A DNA stretch of 64,000 nt from Sitta carolinensis. Lineage: Eukaryota; Chordata; Aves; Passeriformes; Sittidae. The notes beneath the pieces are model-generated. The model saw only the letters and a list, made by a program, of their open reading frames with translations. It searched no databases and was not told the DNA's origin. This document shows, one piece after another, positions 1 through 49,040 of this stretch. A program made the translations under genes and the position numbers. The stretch is taken from positions 5,394,501-5,458,500 of the forward strand of contig JAVUNC010000019.1 in NCBI GenBank assembly GCA_032173965.1, read 5' to 3'. Within the stretch, counting starts at the first letter, position 1; the number at the start of each line of letters is the position of its first letter.

Positions 1-750
1 GCTGCTGCACTGGCAACCCCAAAGCTTCCTGGTTTATTGTGAAACGGTCACTGACCAAAAAGTAAACCTGGCAAGGACACAATGCCTTGATGAAATCTAG
101 TCTTGTAGATCTAGTCTGCTTTGCCTCTTATGCTGCACAGTCTGCACAATTCAGATTCTGTGACTAAGGAGGGAAAGGCTGAGCGAAACCTTTTCCGTGT
201 CTCACCTCCTGGCTGCATTTTTCTCTTCTAAATCCCACCCTAGTGTGCACTAATTAATATACATGCAAACCAAACTATTCACTAAAATGTTAAGTTTTAT
301 GGATCCTGTGCTTTGTCCACTACTTCACATTGCACACATTTCCTAACAGGGATTGAATTTCCCCTCCACAGTTACACATGGGACTTCAGCAGCTTGTAGG
401 CATAAGCCCTTTGTACTCATTATTACTAATAAATTTTAAGTGATGAATCATAACCTTGAGATACTAATACTACACGAAGAGATAAAGTATAATTTACTTT
501 GTGATAATAGCCTCCATTGTTTTTACCACTATTGCTGATTTAGATTAATTTGAGTGGATTTTTGATCTACTGATTTAGATTATTGTGAGTGGACAACTAA
601 AATTCCAAGCTAGTAGTTCAACTTCTGCAGAGGGTAATCTTTTCTCACTGAACTGCCCACAATCAGTGTTTTATGACAAATACATGCAGCGACAGATTAA
701 ACGGAGGTAAATTCTTACAGAGGAATTTGTCAAAGAAGTTCTTCAAATAT
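1..750. other. Upstream intergenic sequence, no gene seen
   Basis: This AT-rich stretch shows no ORF, splice-flanked exon or recognisable repeat. In the human order FBXO28 lies on this side of DEGS1, but nothing here identifies it. Confidence 0.5.
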
Positions 751-927
751 CTTACCACAAAAAGGGAAGGAAACGGAGACTTTGGTACAGGCGTTTGGAG
801 TTGTCCTTCAGTGCCTTTAGGCAGGGGTGTGTAAGCACGGGCTCAGACCAGGACAGCAGCTCACGGCAACGCGAGCTCAGGACGGCGGATCGCTGCTCCC
901 GCTGCCAGGGCCCCGCGGCCCCGCTCG

Positions 928-1880
928 GGGGGCTCCGAGGGCTCCGGGGGCTCCGGGATCTCTCTCTGGGATCCCTGGGGGCTCTGAGACCTGTGAGGGC
1001 TCTGGGATCCCTGGGGACTCTGAGACCTCTGGAGTCTCTGTAGGCTTTGAGGGCTCTGGGATCGCTCTCTGGGATCCCTGGAGACTCTGAGACCTCTGGA
1101 GTCTCTGTGGGCTTTGAGGGCTCTGGGATCGCTCTCTGGGATCCCTGGGGGCTCTGGGGGCTCTGGGGTCTCTTTGGGGCTCTGAGGGCTCTGGGGTCTC
1201 TGGGGTCTCTGAGGGCTCTGGGGGGCTCTGGGATCCCTGGGGGCTCTGAGACCTCTGGAGTCTCTGTGGGCTTTGAGGGCTCTGGGATCGCTCTCTGGGA
1301 TCCCTGGGGCTCTGGGGGCTCTGGGATCTCTTTGGGGCTCTGAGGGCTCTGGGGTCTCTGGGGTCTCTGAGGGCTCTGGGGGGCTCTGGGGTCTCTGGGG
1401 TCGCTGGGGGGCTCTGAGGGGCTCTGAGGTCTCTGGGGTCTCTGAGGGCTCTGGGATCTCTGAGGGCTTTGAGGAGCTCTGGGGTCTCTGGGGTCTCTGA
1501 GGGCTCTGGGGTCTCTGAGGGGCTCTGAGGGCTCTGGGGTCTCTGAGGGCTCTGGGGTCTCTGAGGGGCTCTGGGGTCTCTGAGGGGCTCTGAGGGCTCT
1601 GGGGTCTCTGAGGGGCTCTGGGGTCTCTGAGGGGCTCTGAGGGCTCTGGGGGCTCTGAGGGCTCTGGGGTCTCTGAGGGCTCTGGGATCTCTGAGGGCTC
1701 TGGGGTCTCTGAGGGCTCTGGGATCTCTGAGGGCTCTGAGGTCTCTGAGGGCTCTGAGGGCTCTGGGGTCTCTGAGGGGCTCTGGTACCTCTGAGGGCTC
1801 TGAGGGGCTCTGGTATCTCTGAGGTCTCTGAGGGCTCTGGGGGTCTCTGGGGTCTCTGGGGGGCTCTGAGGTCTCTGAGG
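928..1880. repeat. G-rich minisatellite upstream of DEGS1
   Basis: About 950 bp of tandem repeat are built from 9-bp and 18-bp units of the type GGGCTCTGGGGTCTCTGA. The 5' part also contains a longer unit that begins GACTCTGAGACCTC at 1016 and again at 1083 (67 bp apart), with a third related copy near 1242. The plus strand is rich in runs of 3 to 6 G separated by about 5 bases. The array ends about 90 bp before the CCAAT box of DEGS1. Its period is a multiple of three and it lacks stop codons, so long repetitive ORFs appear in several frames on both strands. Confidence 0.93.
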
Positions 1881-1970
1881 CCGCTCCTTCCCGCTGCGCT
1901 CCCTGAGCCCCTCAGGGCCCGCCGGCAGGGGGCGCCGCCGCGGGGGGGCGCGCCCAGAGGCCGGCGGCGG

Positions 1971-2029
1971 CCAATGGGCGGCGAGGGCGGGGCGGGGCGT
2001 GTCCCGGGCCGCCCCCGCCGCGCTATAAA
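1971..2029 (+). promoter_or_regulatory. DEGS1: DEGS1 core promoter: CCAAT box, GC boxes, TATA box
   Basis: A CCAAT motif lies at 1971-1975, overlapping GC boxes (GGGCGGGGCGGGGCG) lie at about 1986-1998, and TATAAA lies at 2024-2029. The TATA box is 64 bp before the start codon, which places transcription start near 2050-2060 and leaves a 5' UTR of only about 40 bases. This is inferred from motif spacing; no transcript was seen. Confidence 0.6.
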
Positions 2030-2092
2030 CCGCGGTACCGGGGGCTCCGCGCAGCGGGCGCGCAGCCAGCGAGGCGGTTCGGCGCTGCCGCC

Positions 2093-2174
2093 ATGGGGAA
2101 TACCGTGGCTCGGGAGGATTTCGAGTGGGTTTACACGGACCAGCCCCACGCCGACCGCCGCAAGGAGATCCTGG
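2093..2174 (+). CDS. DEGS1: DEGS1 coding exon 1
   Basis: The ATG is in a good context (GCCGCCATGG). The exon encodes [20 protein letters not shown] and seven more residues, plus the first base of an Ala codon. The donor is GTGAGG at 2175. Confidence 0.95.
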
Positions 2175-5100
2175 GTGAGGAGCCGCGGGGCCGCTGCGTT
2201 TTGCCGCCGGCTGCGTGGCGGCGCGGGGGGGAGGCACACGGCCCCCCCTCAAGATGGCTGCCCTGGCCGGGGGGCGGCGGCGCCCCCGGGGCTCCCGGCG
2301 GGGCGGCCGGAGGCGGGCCGGGCCCGCGGACGTGGAGGCGAGAGCCGCCGCCTTGGCGGCGCTGGCGGGGGAGGGGAAGGGAAGGAGCGGGGGAAGGAGG
2401 AAGGGGGGGCGGCCGGCCCTGCGCGGGCCGAGCCCGGGGCGCGGAGCGGCGGCCGGGGCTGCCATCCACCGAGCGGCGGCGGCGGCCGGGGCTGCCATCC
2501 CGAGCGGCGGCGGCGGCCGGGGCTGCCATCCCGAGCGGCGGCGGCGGCCGGGGCTGCCATCCCGAGCGGCGGCGGCGGCCGGGGCTGCCATCCCGAGCGG
2601 CGGAGCGGCTTCCCCGGGCGCGCCCCGCCGGCGGCACGGGCGGTGCGGCGGTGCCCGGGACCGCCGTGCGCGGAGGTCACCGCGGCTCCCGCGGCTGGCG
2701 GATAACGGCGTCGAGCGAGGCGCTGATATCGGCGCTGAGCCCTCTCGAGCCCTTCTGAGTTACGGGCGGGTTGTCGGCTCAGAGCCATTTCCTTCCTGAG
2801 GAGGCTGGATGTGGTACTGGTGCACGCCATGTACGTGTCTAGTTGCTGAGCAACGTAAAAGTGCTAAAATTGCCTGATTCCAAGTGATTCATTATAGCCG
2901 TAAATATTACAAGTGGAAAGGTCACGCGTTTTCATTACCCTTGCAGACAACTCCTAACTGGGACAAAAGGGGTGAAAAAACCGTAATCTAATTGGGATAG
3001 TTGTCTGTGAGAAGAGCTTTGAAATAACTTCTTTCATTTCGTCTTTTCCCATCTAGCTAAACATCCAGAGATAAAAGCATTGATGAAGCCAGACTACAAC
3101 CTGATCTGGGTGGTTGTGCTGATGGTTCTGGCGCAGTTGACTGCATTCTGTCTGGTTAAAGACTTGGACTGGAAATGGGTGGTCTTCTGGGCTTATGTTT
3201 TTGGAAGCTGTATCAGCCACTCCATGACTCTGGCTATTCATGAGATCTCCCACAACAGTGCCTTTGGCAACTGCAAAGCCATGTGGAATCGGTGGTTTGG
3301 AATATTTGCCAACCTCCCTCTTGGTCTCCCCTACTCCATATCCTTCAAGAGATACCACATGGATCATCATCGTTACTTAGGCGGTGACGGCATCGATGTG
3401 GATATTCCTACCAACTTTGAAGGCTGGTTTTTCTGCACCCGTTTTAGGAAATTCATATGGATTGTTCTTCAGCCTTTTTTCTATGCCATTAGACCTCTCT
3501 GCATCAATCCTAAACCCATTACTCGACTTGAAATAATCAATTTATTGGCTCAGCTCGCCTTTGATGTGGCTATATATTATTTATGGGGAGTCAAATCCAT
3601 TTTTTACATGCTTGCTGGTTCAGTACTTGGTCTTGGGTTGCACCCAATTTCGGGACACTTCATAGCTGAACATTACATGTTTTTAAAAGGACATGAGACC
3701 TATTCCTACTATGGTCCACTTAATTTGCTTACTTTTAATGTTGGCTATCACAATGAACATCATGACTTCCCCAATATTCCTGGAAAGAGCCTTCCACTGG
3801 TGAGTTAACTTCTAAGGTTATTACTTTTTCTTAAATTCAGGCCTACTTTAACATGAAAATAAGGTAGAATGCTGACCGAAGAATGGAAGTTGGGAGATTA
3901 AAAACAGAAAAGCCCCACAATATAAGCTGAGTGATAAAGGAGGTAATTATTTAGCATTTCACTGGTACCCTGAACAGGCTTCCAGTTTGCTGCTGCTGCT
4001 CAATCCTCTTCCATAAAAGGAGAGGGGAGGGAACAAGTCTTATGCTTTGCACTAACTTTAGCTTTCTGTAATTACAACCTGTCTTCTGAATTCTTGTTTG
4101 TAAGTATGCAAAAAACTAGTTAAGAGGTTGCAGATAACTCTGGAGATTTGTTATCTCTGTCATTGAAATGTTAAGGACAGTATCACAATGTGTGCTTATC
4201 CTTCAGTCTCTTCTATTGAGGACATCCTCTGGTGGAGAAAAAGAGCGGGTTTGAGGTATTGTTAATGTTTGTTGTACTGTTGACAAATGTTTAATTACTT
4301 CTCTAGTCTGGAGCAATTCGCTTTCCTCTAGCAAGAGCCTTTGAACCCTAAATAAGTATCAGCTGCACATTGGCAGTGTAGGACAGGCAGGATTAAGAGT
4401 TCTAAGCCAGGACTTAGACCTGTCATGCCTGCATGAATAGCAGAGGTGAAGTTTCTCCTCACTTCAACCTTGGCTTCTTATAGGCAGGAGCTTCTTTGTC
4501 ACTCTATCCGTGTTTCTCAGTTGAAGCATGGGAACACAGGCTTCAGGGTTACGTCTGATTCTTTAGTTTTTCATCAGACACTAGATTTGCAATATGACAG
4601 CAGCTGTGGTGTTGGTATTACAGCTTTGTTACTGCATTTGGCAATAGTGAGACCTTGAAAGATCATCCCTCGGGTAAAGTCTAAACTTGATCGGTATTTC
4701 TGTTGTCAGTGGTGGAGCTGCAGCTGAAATAACTATGCTAAGCACTTTTAGAAGGACAGGTAAATCATGCAGTTGGTTTGCTGAGGCTTTGTGTGTTTCT
4801 TTTTTTGATTTGTTTAAGGTAGATTATTGCTTTTATTCATAGATTTAAGTCTTTCAAATCCAGCAAAAGTTGCTTTAACTCACCTTTGATACTTGTGTCT
4901 GTGCTGTGAACCAGCATTTCACTTCTTGGACAGGTACCTTACCTGTAAGTAGGGCATGAATTTTTCCAAGTATTTAATTCTAGGGATAGATAGCAAGTTC
5001 TGCTGCAGGACTTGTAATCCGCAGCTCTGATAAGAAAACAAAGGCTTCTTTTGGAACAGTGCAGTTAATTTGATTGGATTGGACTCTGCTGTGCTGTGTG

Positions 5101-6114
5101 CTAAAGATCCCTAAGTACTTAACACTTGATTCCTCAGCACTGGTGAGCTGAGAATTGCTGGAGAGTACATTGCCTGGGTGTACTGTTCTTTACGTGTGAT
5201 GATCGGCCAAAACAAGCTTTGCCTTCACACCAGCCATGTAAATACCTTGTGTTTGTTTTGATGCCTTTACAGATCGATTGTATTCTTTGGACTAAAGCTA
5301 TGGCATTTTGTGAAAAATCCTTTTTGTTCTGTTCATGTTTTTAAGGCTTTAAGTGGTTGGCCCTAAATAGCAGTGTGGGCACCTAACTGAACTTGCTGCT
5401 CTCAGTTTAAATAGTGGTTTGGTTAACACATACAACTGAGAACAGAGTCTTTGGAAGCAGTTTATATTCATCCTTTGAAGTCTGTCTTCAGAAACATACT
5501 AGTCCTCAGAAATGCCTTTTTTCCTCTAAATACTGAGATTTGAAACTACATGTAAAAATAGCTGTGTTAAACAGCTCTTCCCAGAACTTAAAACATCCTT
5601 TGTACTGTTACTTATATATCTGAGTCAGCACTGAACTGAGTCACACACTTTCAATAACAACCAAACCACTTGCTTTGTGAGCTCCCTCCTCCTGTGGGTA
5701 GCACGCTGAGGGACTTTGGAGAGTTAGCCGAGTTGGTTCTGGCCAGCTCCACAAACTGCACAGGAGATTTACTTAATAACCTGGGAGTTGCTTTTTCCTC
5801 CAAGGAATGTTCACATTGTGGCACGAGTGGCCTTTCCTGTAGGATCTGACTTCGGGAATGAAACTTCCTGTGCTGTTACACATTACTAGGTTACACACTG
5901 AGGGTTGTAAAGTTGTCACAACTGATGTTAATGTAACCAGTAAATAAACCTCGTATCTCTCCTTCAGGTGAAGAAAATAGCAGCTGAATACTACGACAAC
6001 CTGCCCCAATATAACTCTTGGATAAAAGTACTGTATGATTTCGTGATGGATGACACAATCAGCCCATATTCACGCATGAAAAGGCAATTAAAGGGTGAAG
6101 TGAAGCAAGATTAA
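2093..6114 (+). CDS. DEGS1: Sphingolipid delta-4 desaturase DEGS1 (dihydroceramide desaturase), 3 coding exons
   Basis: DEGS1 places the 4,5-trans double bond in dihydroceramide to give ceramide, the last step of de novo ceramide synthesis in the ER membrane. Coding exons 2093-2174, 3057-3799 and 5968-6114 join with GT-AG introns into 972 nt, or 323 residues, the length of the human protein. The three iron-binding histidine boxes of membrane desaturases are present: HEISH at residues 89-93, HMDHH at 128-132 and HNEHH near 259-263. Hydrophobic segments lie near residues 43-60 and 68-88. The start begins MGN, so Gly2 for N-myristoylation (known for human DEGS1) is kept. The open frame running past 3799 is intron read-through; the true third exon starts VKKIAAEYY. 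The frame is intact throughout. Confidence 0.97.
2455..2604. repeat. 31-bp GC-rich tandem repeat in DEGS1 intron 1
   Basis: Copies begin at 2455, 2488, 2519, 2550 and 2581, the last one partial. Each reads GGGGCTGCCATCCCGAGCGG followed by a (CGG)n tract. The first copy is 33 bp long. Spacing is otherwise exactly 31 bp and the copies are nearly identical, so the array is recent. It lies in the CpG island, about 280 bp past the exon 1 donor. Confidence 0.93.
3057..3799 (+). CDS. DEGS1: DEGS1 coding exon 2 (catalytic core)
   Basis: The acceptor is TCTAG at 3056. The exon starts with the last two bases of the split Ala codon, then [17 protein letters not shown]. It holds all three histidine boxes and the membrane segments, and ends ...GKSLPL at donor GTGAGT. 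Confidence 0.96.
5968..6114 (+). CDS. DEGS1: DEGS1 coding exon 3 (C terminus)
   Basis: The acceptor is CTTCAG ending at 5967. The exon encodes [20 protein letters not shown] and the rest of the conserved C-terminal tail, ending in [14 protein letters not shown] and TAA at 6112-6114. Confidence 0.96.
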   Translation: MKKIAAEYYDNLPQYNSWIKVLYDFVMDDTISPYSRMKRQLKGEVKQD

Positions 6115-8193
6115 ACTTCTGGCAACCAAAAAACTTTGAAATGTCTGCTTGCTTTAAAGTGGCTGGTATAAAGGTTTCCTGCTAAAGCTGTTCACCTGTG
6201 TCCTGAATTAAGATGTACAGCAACATAGCAATGCATCCTTAAGGATTTTGTAGCAGACTCCTACCAGCTATAACATTCCTCACAGTCCTCAAATTCGTTG
6301 GTTTAATGTGTCTCTGTTTGCCTAAGGATCAGTGTTATATGTATAATGCAAAATCACTTTGTTACAGAATTTACTTTGGTAGGTGTTAAATCTATATAAA
6401 ATGTCTGACTCATAACAGTTTAAAAGTTCTCAATGTAGTATACTGCCCTCAACATGCTATTTAGATGCCTAGTTTTAAAATGCTGTACTTACCTGTTAAT
6501 TCTAAACTAACATGATTTAACTTAAACATTCTGTTGAAAATGTTTCCAAACTGATGGTTGGAAGAACTGAATTTGCACAGAAATGTTCAGTCTGCTTTTG
6601 TTTAAACGTGTCATTTGAAGCAATGCTTTAAAGTTACACCTTTTCTTCTGAGAGTACCTTAAAGAAACAATCTATCAGAATGAAACTGGTATCTTTGAGA
6701 TGGCTTCTGTGACTTCTTTGTAAAAACAAAAAAAGGTGGGGAATTCAAGGGTATTGCTAACTCCAAGGGTCCACCTACTGCCTGAGCTGCTTCTGTTGGC
6801 ATGTCGTGTGAGCAGGTGGCATTTAGGTAACTTAATATACCTGATGTGGGGTTTCATGTTGGAAAAATCTTGTCACAGAGTTTGGGGGTTTTCGGATTTT
6901 CAGAGAAAAATTATTACCATGTTACTGTGGTTTCAAATATAAATATTTATACTCATTTGGAAATTTGGCTTTTATGGAAAAATTAATGGATTGAAACAGA
7001 TACTATTCTGGCCAACAAGTCTAGCTACAACCACTGACAATACTGCCTATTAGCACATTGGTCATTTGTGTACACAGAAAGGTTATTAAATAATCTTGTT
7101 TGTTTTTTTCCCCCTAAACCTACAGTATCCTCCATAAATACTTTTCTTTCTCACATATTAAAATGTGGTGAGAGGTGGTGATACCAAACTTCCTGCTTTG
7201 GAAAGGTTTCATTGGGAACAGACAGACTTGTTGGACAGTGAAGAACCTTTCCATACCTCAGCACAGATTTGCCTTCTGCCCACTAATGCATTGATGATGG
7301 CTTTGTGCAGTCAAAATTGGCTGCAAATCACCCTTAAATCTCAAATGGTGGCTCTGTAGTATGTTCTTCATCAATCTGAAAGATGGAAGGTTGTTGCTGC
7401 TGTAACTTAATTTTAGATGCCTTAAACTCCCATGTTCTGGGGTGGTTTTTGGGGGTGTTGGTTGGTTGTTTTGAAGAGGTGAATGCCTGAAAAGACTGTA
7501 CTGGTAAATATCTGAACTTGGTCTCGGCTGTGCTGCTGTTTAATGTGTGTTTTGTTGTGTGGGCCCTTCTCTGTGGCTGAGCAATAGAAGTGGTATGAAA
7601 GTCTGCCAGCCACCAAGAGAGTGACTTCATTATGCCCATGACCTGCAAGGTAGCCAGTGTGTTGCTCAGGGTGGGTGTAATGTCAAAACAGACTTTGTCC
7701 GGTATTTTTACTTGTAATTAAAAAGCAAAGATTAAAGTAATATTGGGTGAATTTTTGATTGGTCCCCTTATGCTGAAGGACTTGAGCTTTATAGAAACTT
7801 CGTATTTCTAAGATTTGTGACCTTTCTATTGAGGGGTGATACAGATGACCTGTAAATTGTAATAAATAGGCAGAAAGGGGGGTTAGTATAATCTTTGAAA
7901 CATTTTATCTGAAAGCTGGAGGTAGTTTTGACTAACTGGTGAGGAACAAATTAAACCTAAAGAGCATAAACCCCCCTGAAAGTTAACCCAGTTGTTTTTT
8001 CTAAATCTATTCAGATGGAATGAGTTAACTTTGGTGTTTCTACAAGTTTATTAGGGTTTGTTCCTTTCAGTCTGTCAGCTTGGAAGACATCTCCTTTATG
8101 TGACATCAGTCAGGAGTTTTAACCATCACCCAAAAAGTTGCAGAGCTCTGAATCTTCAGGGCTTTTAGAATAACTTGCAGTTTTCAGAATAAA
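6115..8193 (+). other. DEGS1: DEGS1 3' UTR region with candidate poly(A) signals
   Basis: AT-rich non-coding sequence follows the stop. AATAAA occurs at 7861-7866 and 8188-8193, and ATTAAA-type variants lie near 7085 and 7157. The real mRNA end cannot be chosen from sequence alone; a UTR of 1 to 2 kb fits the family. Confidence 0.5.
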
Positions 8194-11100
8194 TTTCCTT
8201 GCATGGCTTTTAACACTCCCTGCCTCCAATTATGTGGAGCTCCTTAAGTGGAATAAGTAATGCATCCTGGGCTCTGATTGTACTAGGCATTAGTTTTCCC
8301 ACAGGACAGGCGTGGGTTCACTCCTCTTTCAGAACATCCCTTGCCTCTGGCATTCCCGATTTGCTGTTGAACCTGTCTGCTTCCCAACATTAACGAGCTC
8401 CATGGGTGCATCTGTCTGGCTGCAGAGCTCCATGTTGCAGACCCAGGGCAGGGCTTCCTCCCTGGAAGCAGAGGTCAGTCGAGATTTCCAGTTGTGTGTC
8501 TCAGAGCTCCTCTGGTGTGCTCATCAAGTGAGCTCATGAGACAAAGGTCTGCAGAGCTGAGACGTGGAGCTGTTCATGGCAAGTGGCCACTGTCAGATGC
8601 TGAGGTCAGTGGCTTACTTCTGCCTCCCTGACTTTTATTCCTTCTGGAAGATGCAGTGGTATGCTCACAGCAGAGGTTAAAGCTGTTCCTTCCTTATTTA
8701 ATGATGAAATTCAGCAGGTGATAACATCAGTGCTACAGACTGCAGCCTGCCCTGCTCCTGTTGGACTAAGAGGAAAGTGACTTTGAAGCAGCAACCTTGT
8801 GTAAGTAGTTTGGCACAGCTTTTGGAAACTGTACTCTGTAATTTGGAAGTCTCAGACTTACAGCAAAGCAAGTCCTGCTGTGTAGCTTGCACACTGCAAG
8901 GCACAGGAGCCACTTCTGGGTCTGCCAGCATCGCTTCTGTGAGGTCCTAGGGGAACGATCTGATAAATAGGTGTGTCTGAATCACGGGTATCTGCCTTGG
9001 GCACAGCAACCTGCAACACCACACAGCTGCCTTTGCTCTAGCAAATCGATTTCACAATTAACCTAAAGTGGGATACAAGACTTTAGTCAAGACAAAGGTG
9101 TGGAAAATGTTTCCTACTGAACCAAGAATGAAGACAGCATTTTTCTTTTCTTTCTGACAGTCCTCCCTGCCTCTGCCCCCTATCCGTGCTTAAGTTAGCA
9201 TCTACTCTGCTGTGGGACAGGATCGTTCTTGTGGTTTTGATGTGTTGCTAGCCTCAGGTAAAAGGGAGAGGAGAATGCCATGCTGAACAATTTCTTGATC
9301 TTGTCACAACAGAAACAAGATGACTGGAGGCAAAACCTCAAGGCCTGTCTGCTAGGAGGGGCGATAGCTGCATATGCAGAACAAAATATTTGTCTCTGTT
9401 GGGTGAAAAGGCTCGATCCTTAAAGCAGTTTCCATTTTCTGTGTACAAAGGATCTCTTCTGTACAAAGGATCATTGTTTTTTTAGTGATACATGCTATAG
9501 CCTAAGCAGAATTTCCCACAAGAAGCAGTGTGGGTGCAACACTCGTGTGTGAGCAGGCAAATGGAATTCAGGTCCCTACCCTGCCTGCTCCTTGCTGCAT
9601 GTGGAGCCAGACAAGGTGAGCACACAGGATATGGACACTTGGCTGATCTGGCTCTGCCTTTCACCTTAACTTCAGATTTCCTTGTGCATTCAAACCCTCC
9701 TGCACCCTACTTCCTCTGTTGCCTGTTATGAAGAATAATCATGAGACACCTGAATAATAAACATGTTTTGTGCTGGCACTCTTGACAACACTAGTGCTAT
9801 CACTACCCCTTGATAACACTGCCTCCCTTATCTTGCCCTGCATGTCCTACTTTGCTTTCTTGCTCCATACATACACAGATAGGACTATCATCATAAAAGT
9901 AAAGGAAAATTCTTGGGTGGATATGCCAGGGCTTGAGGACTCCACTCCTGCCTAAGCTCATCATCTGCAGCTATCCTCAAGTATGGCAGCAGGAATCTTC
10001 TCTATATATCCATAAAGGAGAAATCACTTATTCTTTTCCTTGATCCACTCAGCCACTCCAGTGAATTGAGTGTATCATTATTATTATACTGTTGTAGTAT
10101 TATGAGCTAAGAACTGTGTTTGTGCTGCCTTGAGAAAATAATGCTTAGGGAGAGAACTTACCACCATGTTCCAGGGGTGGTTACAAAGAAGATGGAGGGA
10201 GATTCCTTTTTTACAAGAGTGACATGGAAAAGATGAGGGGTAAGGGGTGCTTCCAATTGGAAATGAGGAAAATTACTCCACTAGTTGGTTGTTCTCATTG
10301 TGAAAAATCTCCCCAGGGAAGTGGTGGATGCCCAATGTCAGACACTTGCAAGATTCAGCTGGACAGGGTGCTGGGCCATCTTGTCTAGATTCTGCTTTTT
10401 GCCAAGAAAGGTTGAACCAGATGATCATTGGTTTCCTTCCAACCTGGTACTGATTGAAAATGATGATCCTTCATCTTGGCTTTCTGGAAATCATAGCTGG
10501 AGCGTCAAGCCTGATTAACAATTAAAAGCAGATACATCATCATCATCTGCTTTATATACAGGGACTTGTAAAGTCTTATGAGTCAGAATTTGAGTCACTG
10601 AGGCTCCAGTTTCCTAGGAGAGGGAGGGAGTGTCACACCATGTTGAGCAAAAATCCCAGTGGTAAGAAGCTGCCATGAGTGTCAATATTTTTCAAATGGA
10701 AGTTCGTGGTGGTAAGTTATATGTGATTTCCTTCAACACATACCTTTGGGTAAAAGGGTGCAGCAAGAGTTCTTATTAGCTGGCAATTCTGAGAAGAGTT
10801 TAAGGTCAGTCTTAAAGTTAGATCTGGTTGTTCAGGGTATTTGTTTAAATGAATTCAATGAAGATCTCCCACTTAAGTGTTTAAATAAGTAGGGGGGCAT
10901 GCTTACAGATTAGATGTTGCTTACATAAACTATTTCACTGGGATTATTCCCTGAAGGCTTGTAGGTTTCGTAATGTCACTTCTCAGTGTTTTGTCTTAAC
11001 TTGGATACTTCCTGATTTTGAAAATTTGTCTGTTTAAGAAAAACAATTAAGTACCAGCTTGTTAAATACCTCTTAAATGTTTCCTAGGTAGAATCACAGG

Positions 11101-11500
11101 ATCATTGCACTTCTCCAATTTCCAAACTTCACTCTCTCCTAGCTAACCCTCCCAGCTTGCCTTCTGTGGGCAGTTTATTTTGGGGAGGTGGAAGGAAGAT
11201 GTTAGCAGCTCTGAGAACCTGTGCTGGCACAATCATGTGTCACTGTACTTGGAAAAAATGCATGATTAATGGTGTGATAACATCCAGCCCAGCACTTTCC
11301 CAGCCTGCTTTCACAGCTCTGTCCTCCCAGTGCTTCTTTCAGTGTCCTTGTTCTGGAAAACAGCAATTTTCTCTGATGGTTGAAAACAGCTATTTGAGCA
11401 GTGTAAACACGTGGAAGGGTTAGCCTGTGCCTCAGAGATTTCTGATTCAGGGCACCAAATAGATCGTTAGCTTCTTACTACTAAAAACATTCCTTTGGAA
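8194..11500. other. Interval between convergent DEGS1 and NVL 3' ends
   Basis: I see no supported gene here; the short ORFs have no family resemblance or splice context. It contains a CR1 fragment (10275-10470), another AATAAA at 9756-9761 and a short CR1-like tail near 11092. Confidence 0.5.
10275..10470 (+). mobile_element. CR1 LINE 3' fragment
   Basis: The order of motifs matches the avian CR1 3' end as I recall it: CCCAGGGAAGTGGTGGATGC near 10312, a LAGFSWTG-like stretch, then GAACCAGATGATCATTGG and CCTTCCAACC near 10437. The copy is diverged and 5'-truncated, as most CR1 copies are. Confidence 0.75.
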
Positions 11501-11534
11501 CATGTAAATGGTTATAAGAAGGAAACACCTATCT

Positions 11535-11540
11535 TTTATT
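11535..11540 (-). promoter_or_regulatory. NVL: Candidate NVL poly(A) signal (AATAAA)
   Basis: TTTATT on the plus strand reads AATAAA on the NVL strand, about 190 bases past the NVL stop codon. The site is plausible but unproven. Confidence 0.45.
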
Positions 11541-11729
11541 CTGGAGACAGTTAAATTAAGGATGCCTTAGAGCAGGAGGTTGGGATGACCTTTTTTTCAG
11601 GTGCAGTATAAAAAGCTGAGAGATGGATTTAGTACAGCTTCTTTCCAAGCTGGCTCTTGAAAACAGGCACAGGAACTGCAGAACTCTTCACCAGTATAGT
11701 CAGTCTCTCTTGGGAATTCTCCAAATATA

Positions 11730-49040
<37,311 letters not shown>

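Larger units (their letters stand above)
1890..2790. promoter_or_regulatory. CpG island over DEGS1 promoter, exon 1 and intron 1 start
   Basis: The block is very GC-rich and CpG-dense, unlike the AT-rich flanks. It covers the DEGS1 promoter elements, the first coding exon and the first ~600 bp of intron 1. The borders are approximate and were judged by eye. Confidence 0.8.

Noticed and set aside
928..1880. CRISPR-like array
   Set aside because: There are no unique spacers between repeats, and the genome is a vertebrate.
752..2591. ORFs of 495 and 576 codons on the minus strand as protein-coding genes
   Set aside because: They are produced by stop-free 9/18-bp repeats running into a CpG island. 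There is no family likeness and no splice or start context.
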